A stretch of DNA of 64,000 bases, taken from the NCBI GenBank assembly GCA_041389885.1, contig JAWKRB010000035.1:1-64000 (forward strand), given 5' to 3'. A program made the position numbers and the translations under genes. The stretch comes from JAWKRB01 sp041389885. GTDB taxonomy: Bacteria; Myxococcota_A; Polyangia; Polyangiales; Ga0077539. Each line of letters begins with the position of its first letter. The stretch's first letter is position 1. The notes below the pieces were generated by a model that was not told where the DNA came from, made no database searches, and worked only from the letters and a program-made list of their open reading frames with translations. This document shows, piece after piece, positions 44,335-52,940 of the stretch.

Positions 44335-44530
44335 CGTCGCGGTCCTCCACGGCGACGCTCCCCGAAATTCTCCCGGCCACTGCCCGTGCGTCCCGCCCTA
44401 CCGTCGCGCCACGCGGTCCGTGCGGCCACGATCCGCACGTCCCGCCACGGGTCACCCCGCGTCGGCCTACGCGATGACGGCACACCCTCTCCCCCGCGGG
44501 AAGCCGCGCACCGGATCGGTGCTCCGTCGC
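44335..44530. repeat. Diverged copy of the B-type repeat
   Basis: The stretch starting cgcggtcctccacggcg and running through cacgcggtccgtgcgg follows the order of sequence seen at about 46135-46230 and 49955-50050, with many changes. It joins the IS91-like fragment that ends at 44584. It is a decayed member of the B family and contains no gene. Confidence 0.5.
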
Positions 44531-44583
44531 CGTCGGCGCCGCGCGCAGACGTCACCCTCCCGCGCGACCCTCACGCCGCGCGC

Positions 44584-45048
44584 TCACCCCACCCTCATTC
44601 CCACGCGTCGCAAGGGTCCCTCGCCCTCGCGAACTAGCGGCTCCTCGCTCTCCTCGCCGATGTGCTTCAAGATGCGCTCGATCACGGCGCGGTCCTTGAT
44701 CACGGCGATCAGCTTCATGCGCCCGCCGCAGCCCGTGCACTTCAGCGCGTCGCCACCCCACACGCGCTGCAGCAGCGTCGCCCGGTCCCACGTCGTCAGA
44801 CCCGCTCGCTGCACGGCCGCGACCCCCGCGGACCAGGCGCTCGCCTCGACCTCGCGACGCGCAGCGACGCCGCCATCGTGGACTCTGCCCCCGGTCGTCG
44901 ACCCGTCTTCGAGCTCGAAGCCGACGCCGAAGAACTTGTCCGCGAACCCGCCGCCCGCGAGGTCGAACTCACCGCGCGCGGGTTGCGCGCGTACGAGCGA
45001 CGGTGCGAGCCCGACCACCGCGACCGCGAAGATGCGTGACGGTCCCAT
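44584..45048 (-). pseudogene. Chimeric ORF: truncated secreted protein joined to IS91-like transposase tail
   Basis: One open frame of 154 codons. Codons 1-55 (ATG at 45048) encode a signal peptide and a short mature part (IFAVAVVGLAPSLVRAQP, then GGGFADKFFGVGFELEDGS). From about HDGGVAARREVE onward it matches the other transposase fragments of this window: SAWSAGVAAVQRAGLTTWD, then CTGCGGRMK, and a full tail to GPLRRVGMRVG. The fragment at 57978-58158 begins at the same HDG-VAARREVE point, so that is the element border. The host gene lost its 3' part; the fusion is open but unlikely to be functional. Confidence 0.65.
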
Positions 45049-45197
45049 ACGACCTCCGACTACGCGACGGTATCTCCGCGGGAGGGCCATATCCCCCGTT
45101 GGGCTCGCCGAAGGCCGCGAGGGCCATGGTGCTCCCCTGGCCGTGCCCAGAGAGGCCGTCGTCGCGACGGGGGCGTGATCTGCGCTAGCCTCTGGCG

Positions 45198-45794
45198 ATG
45201 AGCTCCGTCGCGCCCCGCGTCGACCCGCGCTTTCCCGGTCTCGCCCCCGAGGTCGTGCAGGGCTATCTCACCGCGCCGCCGACGATGGTCGCCGAGGTCC
45301 TCGACGGCGCTCTCGCGCTCATGCCTCGGCCGCGTCCTCGGCACTCGCGCGCGGCGGGCAAGCTGGGGGCGCTGCTCGACGGTCCTTTCGACGCGGGGCC
45401 GCCCGGAGGGTGGATCTTTCTCCCCGAGCCGGAGATCCACCTCGGGCCGAGGCCCGACATCGTGGTGCCCGATCTTGCCGGGTGGCTGCGGACACGCTTC
45501 CCCGAGGACGCGTTCGACGAGGAGACCACGCACCTGTCCGTCGCACCTGACTGGGCGTGCGAAGTCGTGTCACCGAGCACCGAGCGCGCCGACCGCGCGA
45601 GCAAACTCCGCATCTACCGCCGCGAGCGCATCGCCCACGTCTGGCTCGTGAGCCCTGCCACGCGCACGCTGGAGGTCTACCGCCTCTCGGGCGACCTCTA
45701 CGCCCTCGTCGACATCTTTGAGGACGACGCCGTGGTGCGCGCCGAGCCCTTCGAGGCGCTGGCGCTTCGCCTCGCCGTTCTCTGGTCCACCTAG
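45198..45794 (+). CDS. Uma2 family putative endonuclease
   Basis: A 198-residue Uma2/DUF820 protein of a sub-type different from the 43688-44278 gene. It has MVAEVLDGALALMPRP, the LGPRPDIVVPDLAGW catalytic-Asp strand, PDWACEVVSPSTERADRASKL with the E-x-x motif, and IAHVWLVSPATRTLEV. The ATG at 45198 is the first start after the chimeric region. It is flanked by repeats on both sides. Confidence 0.85.
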   Translation: MSSVAPRVDPRFPGLAPEVVQGYLTAPPTMVAEVLDGALALMPRPRPRHSRAAGKLGALLDGPFDAGPPGGWIFLPEPEIHLGPRPDIVVPDLAGWLRTRFPEDAFDEETTHLSVAPDWACEVVSPSTERADRASKLRIYRRERIAHVWLVSPATRTLEVYRLSGDLYALVDIFEDDAVVRAEPFEALALRLAVLWST

Positions 45795-45998
45795 AGCCAC
45801 TCTCCGCGGGTGGGGATGGACCCGTGCCTACGGAATTCTCGCGCAGTTGGGAAACGCCCGAGTCGGAGAGAAGCGCCCGGCGCGAAACACCTCCCCCCGC
45901 AACTGACGGTTCCTCCCAGGCACGAACGCCCGCACGCACCGAAATCCGTGGCGAAAAGCCTGCTTTGGCCACGAACCGTGCCGTTCGCGTGGTTGATG

Positions 45999-46600
45999 GA
46001 TAGGCATCGTGGAAAGGTGGCATCTCTCTCCGCCCCGCCCCTCTCCTGCTCCTCCCTCCCTCCCGCGTCCCCCGCGAATGAGATCCCCGCGTCCCGCCAC
46101 GACGTCGCTGCCCCGATGCACGCGCGGCCGCGTTCCTCGCGGTCCTCCACGGCGTCGCGCCCTGAAACGCTCGCGGCCACGGCCCGCGCGTCCCGCCCTG
46201 CCCGCTCGCCACGCGGTCCGCTCGGACGCGGCTCGTGCGTCCCGTGCTTTCGCCCAATCCTGTGCGGCCCAGGCGGTTGCGACACGCGCGTCTCTCTCGC
46301 AGGGATCGCGCGCAGCCCCGTCGCAGGCTGAGAGCGCGGTGGAGGGACGCATGAGTCGCGGCCGACCAGGACGCAAGGAGCCGCGCGGTAGAAGAACGCG
46401 AGGGCCGCGGCCGCGAGGGGTGTGGGGAGGGATGGGGTGGCGGGCCGCGAGGGTCGCGGCCGACCGGGGCGCGGGGAGCGGCGCGGATGAAGAACGCGCG
46501 GGTTGCGGCCGGGAGGTGCGCGCTGGAGCAGCGTCGCCTGGTCCCACGTCGTCAGACTCGCGCGTTGCACGTCCGCGATCCCCGAGGGCCGCGTGGAGCG
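45999..46600. repeat. B-type repeat, copy 1, ending in an IS91-like transposase fragment
   Basis: About 600 bp repeated at 49820-50570. It begins ggataggcatcgtgg, runs through a GC-rich body with no gene, and ends (minus strand) with the transposase-like piece VQRASLTTWDQATLLQRA near 46510-46600. The first ~35 bp are shared with the C-type repeat. The region 45795-45998 before it is non-coding. Confidence 0.75.
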
Positions 46601-46621
46601 CTGCCCTCGCCCGGTCATCGC

Positions 46622-46945
46622 TCACACGTGCGCGAACGCGCCGCCGTAGCGCGCGGCCAGGAGCGCGGCGGCCATCGCAGCGACGAAGGTGAGCACCAGC
46701 GCGACGTAGGGGCGAGGCAGGGTCGCGTCGCCGCGTAGGGTGTATGCCCCGCCGAGGCCTCCCGCCAGCAGTCCCACCACGGCCCCGCCGACCACGTAGA
46801 CCACGTTGCCCAGGCCGAGGCTCGGCACGAGGTGCAGCTCCAGCAAGGTGAAGGGCACACACATCCCGAACACCGGCGCGCCGAGCAGCGCGGCGAGGAT
46901 CACCTGCACCGCGCGGATCCAGCGTGAGGGGTGGGGTCGCGACAC
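46622..46945 (-). CDS. Small membrane protein
   Basis: A 107-residue protein of three hydrophobic segments (AVQVILAALLGAPVFGMCV; VVYVVGGAVVGLLAGGLGG; YVALVLTFVAAMAAALLAA). Start GTG at 46945 is the first after repeat sequence and has no strong ribosome site. It is boxed in between the B repeat and a mini-element, so its promoter may have been replaced. No family recognised. Confidence 0.5.
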   Translation of the reverse strand: MSRPHPSRWIRAVQVILAALLGAPVFGMCVPFTLLELHLVPSLGLGNVVYVVGGAVVGLLAGGLGGAYTLRGDATLPRPYVALVLTFVAAMAAALLAARYGGAFAHV

Positions 46946-46987
46946 GGGGATGGAGCTTATCGCAGCGTGGTTCGGGGGATCAGTACC

Positions 46988-47139
46988 CCAACGGGTTACG
47001 CCCGGCGAGCACCTCCGCAGCCACGCTCTCCGCCCCTGGAGGCGACGAAATTCCCCTTGTGCGAAGCGAGCTCGCCCTCCCTGTACGCACACTCACGACT
47101 CATCCACACCACGTCGAGCCGCTACCACTGCCGCGCTGG
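46988..47139. repeat. ~150-bp mini-element copy
   Basis: Starts ccaacgggttacgcccgg, contains the core with the palindrome gcgagctcgc flanked by tgtgcg and cgcaca arms, and ends ctaccactgccgcgctgg. Not linked to a transposase fragment here. Confidence 0.85.
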
Positions 47140-47145
47140 CGCTTT

Positions 47146-47174
47146 CGGTCCATCCCCGCTCACGCGGGGGGAGC
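47146..47174. repeat. Solitary 29-nt sequence resembling a type I-E CRISPR repeat
   Basis: 29 nt beginning cggtccatccccgct and ending gcggggggagc. Length, the CGGT start, CATCCCCGC and the GCGGGG end follow the type I-E repeat pattern, with a CCCCGC/GCGGGG hairpin. Only one copy exists, there is no second repeat at spacer distance and there are no cas genes. Chance in GC-rich DNA is possible. It lies 6 bp from a mini-element end. Confidence 0.35.
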
Positions 47175-47198
47175 CCGCGACGATCCCTCGCGGAGCTG

Positions 47199-47459
47199 CT
47201 ACAGCACGTTGGCAGACCGGATGAACACCTTCTCCGGGCCGACGGTGTACAGCACGCTCCAGATCGTGCTGGGCACAGCGCGAGCCCAGCAGCCGCCGAC
47301 GGGTTCGAGCGGTACGCGTGTGTCCTTCGACCCTGGCAGCGCAGGGAACTCAGCCGCGAGAGATTCGGCGACGGCGTATGCCCGTGCGCGAACCGTCGCG
47401 TCCACGCCCCTGAGCGTAAGGATGAAGCCGCGAGAGATGCTCAGTCGATCGAGGGACAC
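47199..47459 (-). CDS. Candidate RelE/ParE-like toxin
   Basis: An 86-residue frame from GTG at 47459 (93 residues if the ATG at 47480 is used). Its C-terminal half ends STIWSVLYTVGPEKVFIRSANVL, the strand pair typical of RelE/ParE toxins, after a helix (ARAYAVAESLAAEFPAL). It overlaps the 3' end of a 60-codon gene that precedes it, as toxins do. The call rests on size, context and the strand pattern only. Confidence 0.42.
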   Translation of the reverse strand: MSLDRLSISRGFILTLRGVDATVRARAYAVAESLAAEFPALPGSKDTRVPLEPVGGCWARAVPSTIWSVLYTVGPEKVFIRSANVL

Positions 47460-47623
47460 GGACCCTCGCCACGCAGCCACGCCAGCGCCTGCGCGGTCGC
47501 CTCAGCGTCGAGCTCTTCGTTGAGGCTTTCGACCGGGATGCCCTGCTGTTCGAGCTGGCGCAGCACCCGCGCACTGAGTGCCGCAGCCGCGGCGGGATCA
47601 ATCTTTTCGGCGGGTTCGCCCAT
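47441..47623 (-). CDS. Candidate antitoxin
   Basis: A 60-residue acidic, helical protein (PAAAAALSARVLRQLEQQG, SLNEELDAEATAQALAWL) immediately upstream of, and overlapping, the candidate toxin gene. No DNA-binding motif is clear. Small acidic partner first and RelE-like gene second is the usual toxin-antitoxin layout; the assignment is by context. Confidence 0.42.
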   Translation of the reverse strand: MGEPAEKIDPAAAAALSARVLRQLEQQGIPVESLNEELDAEATAQALAWLRGEGPCPSID

Positions 47624-47781
47624 GGGCTCAGCTTAGATCGTGGCCTCACCGTCGGGCAACCCCGGGGGTACGCGCCTGACCCTCACGCAAACGCGATGAG
47701 CGTCTCGTCCACCACGGCGATCGCCCCCGCGGGCACCCAGGTGACAGCGTACCGCCGCCCGCCGCACCCTGCGCCCATGCG

Positions 47782-48821
47782 CTACGCCTTCGTGTCGGGC
47801 GAGGAGGGCGAAGGCAGTTCAGCATGAGTACGCCCTGGCGCGAGGCTGGGGAGCGGTTGCTCCTCCGTGCCGCCCGGCGGGAGGGACCGCGCCAGGGTCA
47901 TGCCCCGGTCGCCGAGCTCGGCACCGCGAACGATGGCAACCCGCACCGCGTTCTCTGCGTCAGGGGCGATGCGGATGCGCAGGTCCTCACGGTCCCGAAA
48001 CGGCTTCACCACGGCTACGGCCTGATCCGCGAGCCACTGCTGACGCCGGATCTCCTCGACGGCGGCCCATGCCTTCATCTGCGCCTCGAGCTCCTTGGCG
48101 CGGGATTCCGCTTCGTCCCCCCGGCGCCGAGCTTCGGCGCCCTCCGCTTCGGCCTCGGCCTGCCGAACTTCGGCGCGGGTTCGCTCAATCACGGCGTCGG
48201 TCTCGGCCGCGTTGCGCCTGTCCTCCCCGCGCTTCTTTCGGAACGCGACGATGGCGCCGTAGAGGAGGAGCACGAACTCCAGCGCCTCGATCGTCCGGAC
48301 CTGGAACTCGACCCACGCCGAGCCGCGGTCGACGCCGACCACGGAGAGATCTTCGCCCAGCGCACGCGGAGTGGTTGCTCGAAGACGGTCGACAGGGCAC
48401 GCACGTCCTCGGCGAGGGCGTCGAAGCCCGATTGCTGCTCGGGAAGCTTGATCGCGCACAGGCCGGGCGCCGACACCGGGACCACCGCGCCGATCACGGC
48501 CAGCGCCGTGCGCAGCGCCGCCATCACCGACTGCCGCCGCGACTCGAACGCGTTCCACTCCGCTTGAGATGCGTGCATCGTGTCGCGCCCCGCCGACACG
48601 AGGGGGTGCCTGAGGAGCGCAGCGAGCGCCTCGATCGCGGGCGCCCCCAGAGGCAGCACCATCGCTCGATCCAGCGCAGCCGGGAGATCTCCAGCCTGAC
48701 TCACGGCGACGCCGTTCTCCCCGGTCGCGATCTTGATGCCGATCGCCTGAACGCCCTCGACGACGGCGATGATCTCACCGATCGCCTGGGCCAGATCCCT
48801 CAACCTCGTGCGCGCAACCAT
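47782..48821 (-). pseudogene. Hypothetical protein with a TM segment and coiled coil, one frameshift
   Basis: Frame one runs from ATG at 48821 (MVARTRLRDLAQAIGEIIAV) to about 48368. Frame two continues LGEDLSVVGVDRGSAWVEF to the stop at 47782. The switch is one base near 48360-48372. Joined, the protein has about 346 residues: an N-terminal helical domain, a membrane segment (EALEFVLLLYGAIVAF), a long Glu/Arg/Ala coiled coil (about 60 residues) and a small C-terminal domain. No family recognised. A sequencing error would restore it. Confidence 0.55.
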
Positions 48822-48869
48822 ACCGTCTCCCGGTGACGCGGGACCATCCCCCGCCGTACCCTGCCCGCC

Positions 48870-49529
48870 GTGCGCCACGCCTTCGTCCTCGCCCTCGCTC
48901 TGCTCCTCGCCGCGTGCTCCGCTGCCCCGGCGCCCACCCGCTGCACGCCCGGCGCTTCGGTGCCCTGCGTCTGCCCCGGCGTCGGGATCGGCACCCAGGT
49001 CTGCGCGGTGGACGGCGAGCGCTACGGGGCCTGTGCGTGCGGGACGGACGCGGGGCCGGTCGATGCCGTCGCGGTTGGCGATGCCGTCGCAGTTGGCGAT
49101 GCCGTCGCAGTCGGCGATGTCGTCGCGATGGACGTTGCGGCGTCAGAGGACCGGCCCTCGCCCGTGGATGCCGTCGCAGTCGTCGACGCCGGCGCAGAGG
49201 ACCGGCCGACGGTGGTCGACGCGGGGCCCGTGATGCTCTGCGGCGACGCCAGTGTGAACGTGCGCGAGGGGACGTACCTCACCAGCGGGCCGATGGGCGG
49301 GACCTTCACCAACTGCGGCGCGTGCGGCCGCGCGTGCTCCTCAGCTCAGCGGTGCGCCGATGGGGCGTGCGGCCCCCGGTGTCCCAACGGGGAGCGCGCG
49401 ATGTGCGATGGGCGGATGGTGGACCTGGGGGCTGGGGAGCGTGACGGCGGCGTGGTGAGCCACTGCGGCGCGTGCGGCAACACCTGCCGGGCTGGCGAGG
49501 TCTGCGACGGGTGCATCTGCGCCCGGTAG
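48870..49529 (+). CDS. Cys-rich lipoprotein with low-complexity stalk
   Basis: A 219-residue lipoprotein starting at GTG 48870: leader ALALLLAACS (lipobox LAAC), a Cys-rich start (CTPGASVPCVCPG...), an Asp/Ala/Val stalk with AVGDAV repeats, then a C-terminal domain with many cysteines (CGACGRACSS, CGACGNTCRAGEVCDGC) like the short Cys-rich repeats of Polyangia surface proteins. Divergent from the broken gene at 48821. Confidence 0.7.
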   Translation: MRHAFVLALALLLAACSAAPAPTRCTPGASVPCVCPGVGIGTQVCAVDGERYGACACGTDAGPVDAVAVGDAVAVGDAVAVGDVVAMDVAASEDRPSPVDAVAVVDAGAEDRPTVVDAGPVMLCGDASVNVREGTYLTSGPMGGTFTNCGACGRACSSAQRCADGACGPRCPNGERAMCDGRMVDLGAGERDGGVVSHCGACGNTCRAGEVCDGCICAR

Positions 49530-49534
49530 CGCCG

Positions 49535-49732
49535 TCAGAGGCTGCAGGTGCAGTCCTCGGGATTCGTCGTCAAGCAGCGGCAGATATCGTTTACGACCCA
49601 CCGCAACTCTCCTTGCGGCGACACGCAGCGGATCTCGGTGAACCCGAACGTGCTGCACATCGCGCGGAGTCTGTTCGCCTCGCGCTCATCGTCGAGCACT
49701 CGTGCAAGCCGCTTGTTGGCGCAAGACCTCAT
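49535..49732 (-). CDS. Small Cys-containing protein, 5' region disturbed
   Basis: A 65-residue frame (ATG at 49732) ending VVNDICRCLTTNPEDCTCSL with six cysteines in all. A signal-like segment (LIAGALLLSSTGRCFA) lies just upstream in another frame, so the gene may have been a small secreted protein that was frameshifted. The B repeat begins about 90 bp further upstream and may have removed its start. Confidence 0.4.
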   Translation of the reverse strand: MRSCANKRLARVLDDEREANRLRAMCSTFGFTEIRCVSPQGELRWVVNDICRCLTTNPEDCTCSL

Positions 49733-49819
49733 CCCCTCGAAGCGAAGCACCGCCCCGTCGACGACAGAAGCAGTGCCCCGGCGATCAACCCTCCGCAGAG
49801 CCCTTCGGATACCGTAAGA

Positions 49820-50570
49820 GGATAGGCATCGTGGGAAGGTCGCGTCTCTCTCCGCCCCGCCCCTCTCCCGCTCCTCCCTCCCGCCCGCGTCCCCCGCGAA
49901 TGAGATCCCCGCGTCCCGCCACGACGTCCCTGCCCCGATGCACGCGCGGCCGCGTTCCTCGCGGTCCTCCACGGCGTCGCGCCCTGAAACGCTCGCGGCC
50001 ACGGCCCGCGCGTCCCGCCCTGCCGTCTCGCCACGCGGTCCGCTCGGACGCGGCTCGTGCGTCCCGTGCTGTCGCCCAATCCTCTGCGGCCCAGGCGGTT
50101 GCGACACGCGCGTCTCTCTCGCAGGGATCGCGCGCAGCCCCGTCGCAGGCTGAGAGGAAGCACGATGAGCCCGCCACCCGCCACGCAACGGCGGCGACCG
50201 CAGCGCGGAGAGCGACGTGGTGAAGGAGCGCACGGAGCTCGACCGACCGGGATGTGGTGCGCGGCGCTGTGGAAGGACGCGAGGGTCGCGGCCGACCAGG
50301 ACGAAAAGAGGCACGCGGAAGAAGAACGCGAGGGCCGCGGCCGCGAGGGGTGCGGGGAGGGATGGGATGGCGGGCCGCGAGGGTCGCGGCCGACCGGAGC
50401 GCGGGGAGCGGCGCGGATGAAGAACGCGCGGGTTGTGGCCGGGAGGCGCGCGCTGGAGCAGCGTCGCCTGGTCCCGCGTCGGCAGACTCGCGCGTTGCAC
50501 CGCCGCGACCCCCGAGGACCACGCGCTCGGCTCGACCTCAACAGCGCCGCCCTCCCCGACTGTGCCGGAG
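49820..50570. repeat. B-type repeat, copy 2, with an extra ~115-bp segment
   Basis: Matches 45999-46600 nearly base for base over its first ~335 bp and last ~290 bp. Between them, at about 50156-50272, lies sequence absent from copy 1 but partly present at 37745-37825. The right end (minus strand) is a transposase-like piece with EPSAWSSGVAAVQRASLPT. No gene inside. Confidence 0.75.
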
Positions 50571-50746
50571 TGGCGCTCGTGGCCGGCGCCGCGGCGGGCT
50601 TTGTGGGCACCCTCACGCAGCAGTTCGTGTGCCCCGTCGCCGTCGCGTCGCACACGATGACCTCGCACGCCGCGCCGGTGCTCATCGGCGCGCTCGCGGC
50701 GCTCCTCCTCGCGCGCCGCACCCTCAGCGCCGTCGCCGATCGCTGA
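50570..50746 (+). pseudogene. 3' fragment of an NrsF-like (DUF1109) membrane anti-sigma gene
   Basis: Starting exactly where the IS91-like fragment ends, an open frame encodes two hydrophobic segments around a QQFVCPVAVASHTMTSHAAP loop. The C-P-V-x-H-x-H-x-P layout is that of the last two helices of NrsF/DUF1109 anti-sigma factors. The first four or so helices are missing and there is no start codon. Probably truncated by the element. Confidence 0.55.
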
Positions 50747-50755
50747 CCCGACCCA

Positions 50756-51421
50756 TCAACGGACCACGAGGATCTCGTCCATCGGTTTTCTTGTGATGTC
50801 GGGCACTTCACAGTGACTCGCGGGGTGGCCCACGGGGAGCAGAAGGAAGGGCCGCTCGTGCGCGGGGCGGTCGAGCACCTTGCTGAGAAAGCCCATGGGG
50901 CTCGGGGTGTGGGTCAGGGTCACGAGGCCCGCGAGGTGGATCGCCGTGATCAGCATCCCCGCGGCGATGCCCGCGGACTCCTCTGCGTAGTAGGTCTTTC
51001 CCTGAATACCCTCGGGGTCTGGGTCGGTGCGGGCGAGCTTGAACATCACGATGAGCCACGGGGCGGTCTCGAGAAAGGGCTTGTCGGCGTCGGTACCGAG
51101 GGGCGCGAGGTCGGCCAGCCACGCCTCGCTCGCGCGACCCTCGTAGAAGGCCCGCTCCTCGGCCTCGGCGGCCTCGCGGATCGCGCGCTTGAGCGCTGGG
51201 TCCCGCACCGCGACGAAGCGCCAGGGCTGCTTGTTCGCCCCCGACGGCGCGGTCCCCGCCGCGGCGATGCAGCTTCGGATCACCTCCTCGGAGACGGGCG
51301 CGTCGGAGAAGTCTCGAACGCTCCGGCGTCGTCGCATGGCCTCGTAGAAGCTCCGCGACGCCTCCTCGGGCGACGCCTCGGGGCGGTAGGGGACGTAGGG
51401 GATCGTGCGGGACGCGGGCAT
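50756..51421 (-). CDS. Nitroreductase family flavoprotein
   Basis: A 221-residue FMN enzyme: RRRSVRDFSDAPVSEEVIRSC (FMN-phosphate region), AAGTAPSGANKQPWRFVAV (family hallmark), YAEESAGIAAGMLITAIHLAGL and a C-terminal LLLPVGHP. The FYEGR/GKTYY insert resembles the iodotyrosine-dehalogenase branch. It reduces or dehalogenates aromatic substrates with a nicotinamide donor; the substrate is not deducible. ATG at 51421 is taken as start, though the frame stays open upstream. Confidence 0.82.
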   Translation of the reverse strand: MPASRTIPYVPYRPEASPEEASRSFYEAMRRRRSVRDFSDAPVSEEVIRSCIAAAGTAPSGANKQPWRFVAVRDPALKRAIREAAEAEERAFYEGRASEAWLADLAPLGTDADKPFLETAPWLIVMFKLARTDPDPEGIQGKTYYAEESAGIAAGMLITAIHLAGLVTLTHTPSPMGFLSKVLDRPAHERPFLLLPVGHPASHCEVPDITRKPMDEILVVR

Positions 51422-52105
51422 CGAGACGGAGTATTCCGTGAGGCGCTGCGATACAACTCTCCCCCGCGATGAGCGAGCCGCAGGACGACCCCGCGCCGAT
51501 CGATCTGTTCCGGCTGGGGCGGAGCAGGGCTTAGAGCGTCTGCGTGCGCTGGCGCTCTCGCAGTGGGCAGGGCAGCCGTTTCGCGCGGTGATCGGCCGCG
51601 CACCGGAGATGTCGGCCCGAACCCATCGGGCGGCGGCGTCAGCCATTCCGAGCGAGCGGCCTCCTGCGCACAAAGCGGCAAGCAGTGCGAGCGTGGCGGC
51701 GGCGCAGACTGCAAACGCGACCCAGAGGCGCCTGGCCTGCTTGCCGGGTCGGGCGAGAAACGCGCGGCTCGGGTCGGCCACATCGACGTAGACGGGCGCG
51801 GTGGCGCCGACGGGGAGCGCGCGAACCAGGTCGGTCGGAGAGTCGTGCTCGTGCCCTTGCACACCCCAGAGCGCTGGCGTCGTCGTGCCGCGGTAGCCGC
51901 GGTGTTCGTACGACACCACCAGGACGGCGGAGGGGGCGCGTCCGGCGTGTTCGACCCGGCTCGTGGTGACGGTCCCGCGCACGACCTCGAGCTGCGAGGT
52001 CGTGCGCCCGAGGCCTCGCTCGAGCCAGGCGTTTGCGCCCACAAGCGCGGTAAACACCACGGCGAAGAGGAGCAGGTAGGGCGAACTTCCGCGGCCTTGA
52101 TTCAT
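51422..52105 (-). CDS. DUF3592-like membrane protein, no stop before the nitroreductase
   Basis: From ATG at 52105 (CAGGAG upstream) the frame encodes a membrane helix (YLLLFAVVFTALVGANAW), a beta-rich outer domain with VVRGTVTTSRVEH and YRGTTTPALWG typical of DUF3592, and a second helix (VAFAVCAAATLALLAALCA). After about residue 170 it turns low-complexity, and no stop occurs before the nitroreductase, so the two could be read as one 449-residue protein. Loss of a stop by an indel is likelier than a designed fusion. On the plus strand, 51468-51610 shows faint traces of another decayed gene (MSEPQDDPAPIDLFRLG, then stop). Confidence 0.5.
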
Positions 52106-52276
52106 CACGTCTCCTGGTCCAGAGAGCGCTGCGCGTGCGAACGAGGGGCCGCGCGGCATCCCCAGTGTGCGACAGGTCCCTGCGTAGCGTGGCGGTTCAG
52201 TCTACCGATAGGGGCCGCGCCGTGCTGCTGGCCGGGGGCATCCCGCTGGAGGACTTGTCCCCTATCCCCCTCGCCC

Positions 52277-52787
52277 CCCCTGCGGAGCCTCGCGGGCGGC
52301 TACAAGCTCCGGTTGCTGCTGGCGCAGACGCTCTTCGCGGGGGCTGACGTGATGCTCCTCGACGAGCCCACGAACCACCTCGACGTGGAGAGCATCGACG
52401 CGCTGCTCCAAGCCCTCGTGGACTTACCCCGGCACGGTCATCGTCACGAGCCACGACTGGCACTTCGTGGGTCGCCTCAGCACCCGCGTGCTGGAGAGGT
52501 CGCCGAAGGGCGCGCAGCGCTTCAACGGCACCTACGAGGAGTTCCTCGCGGCACAGGGCGCCGACTACCTCCGCGGAGCGCGCGGGTCAGGGCAGGTCGA
52601 CGCAGCGCGCGCCGTCGAGCCCCGCGGGGCCGCCGTGGATCACATGGCGCGCCCCTCCCCCCGCCGGGAGGACCACGAGGTCGTCGTAGCCCTCGGCGTC
52701 AACTGCTACGACGGCGCGTGCACCTACGCCGTCGTGGACGAGGCCCACGGGCTCGCGTACACGCCCCTCGCCCAGGCCCTGGGCTGA
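52277..52787 (+). pseudogene. ABC-F ATPase remnant
   Basis: 52277-52433 encodes LAGGYKLRLLLAQTLF and VMLLDEPTNHLDVESI, the signature and Walker B of an ABC-F protein. A frameshift near 52433 follows, and the next frame continues SHDWHFVGRLSTRVLE and RFNGTYEEFLAAQGADYL, the normal end of the module. Everything before the signature is absent. After about 52570 the sequence switches to an unrelated tail (VNCYDGACTYAVVDEA) up to the stop, so a second gene end is joined on. Confidence 0.75.
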
Positions 52788-52940
52788 CCCGCGTCCTCGC
52801 TCGCCGCGTGCCCAGCGCGCGGTATCCTTGACCGCCGCGGCGCGCGTCGGAGCGGCCCCCTTCGCTGCGGATGCAGCGTGCGCCCGCGCGGACGCAGCCG
52901 CGGTATGCGCTGCGCCGTACCGACACGGAGGCGTGCACGA

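Noticed and set aside
49820..50570. Long open frames across the B repeats on both strands
   Set aside because: Pro/Arg/Ser composition in all frames and no codon bias; consistent with GC-rich non-coding repeat sequence.
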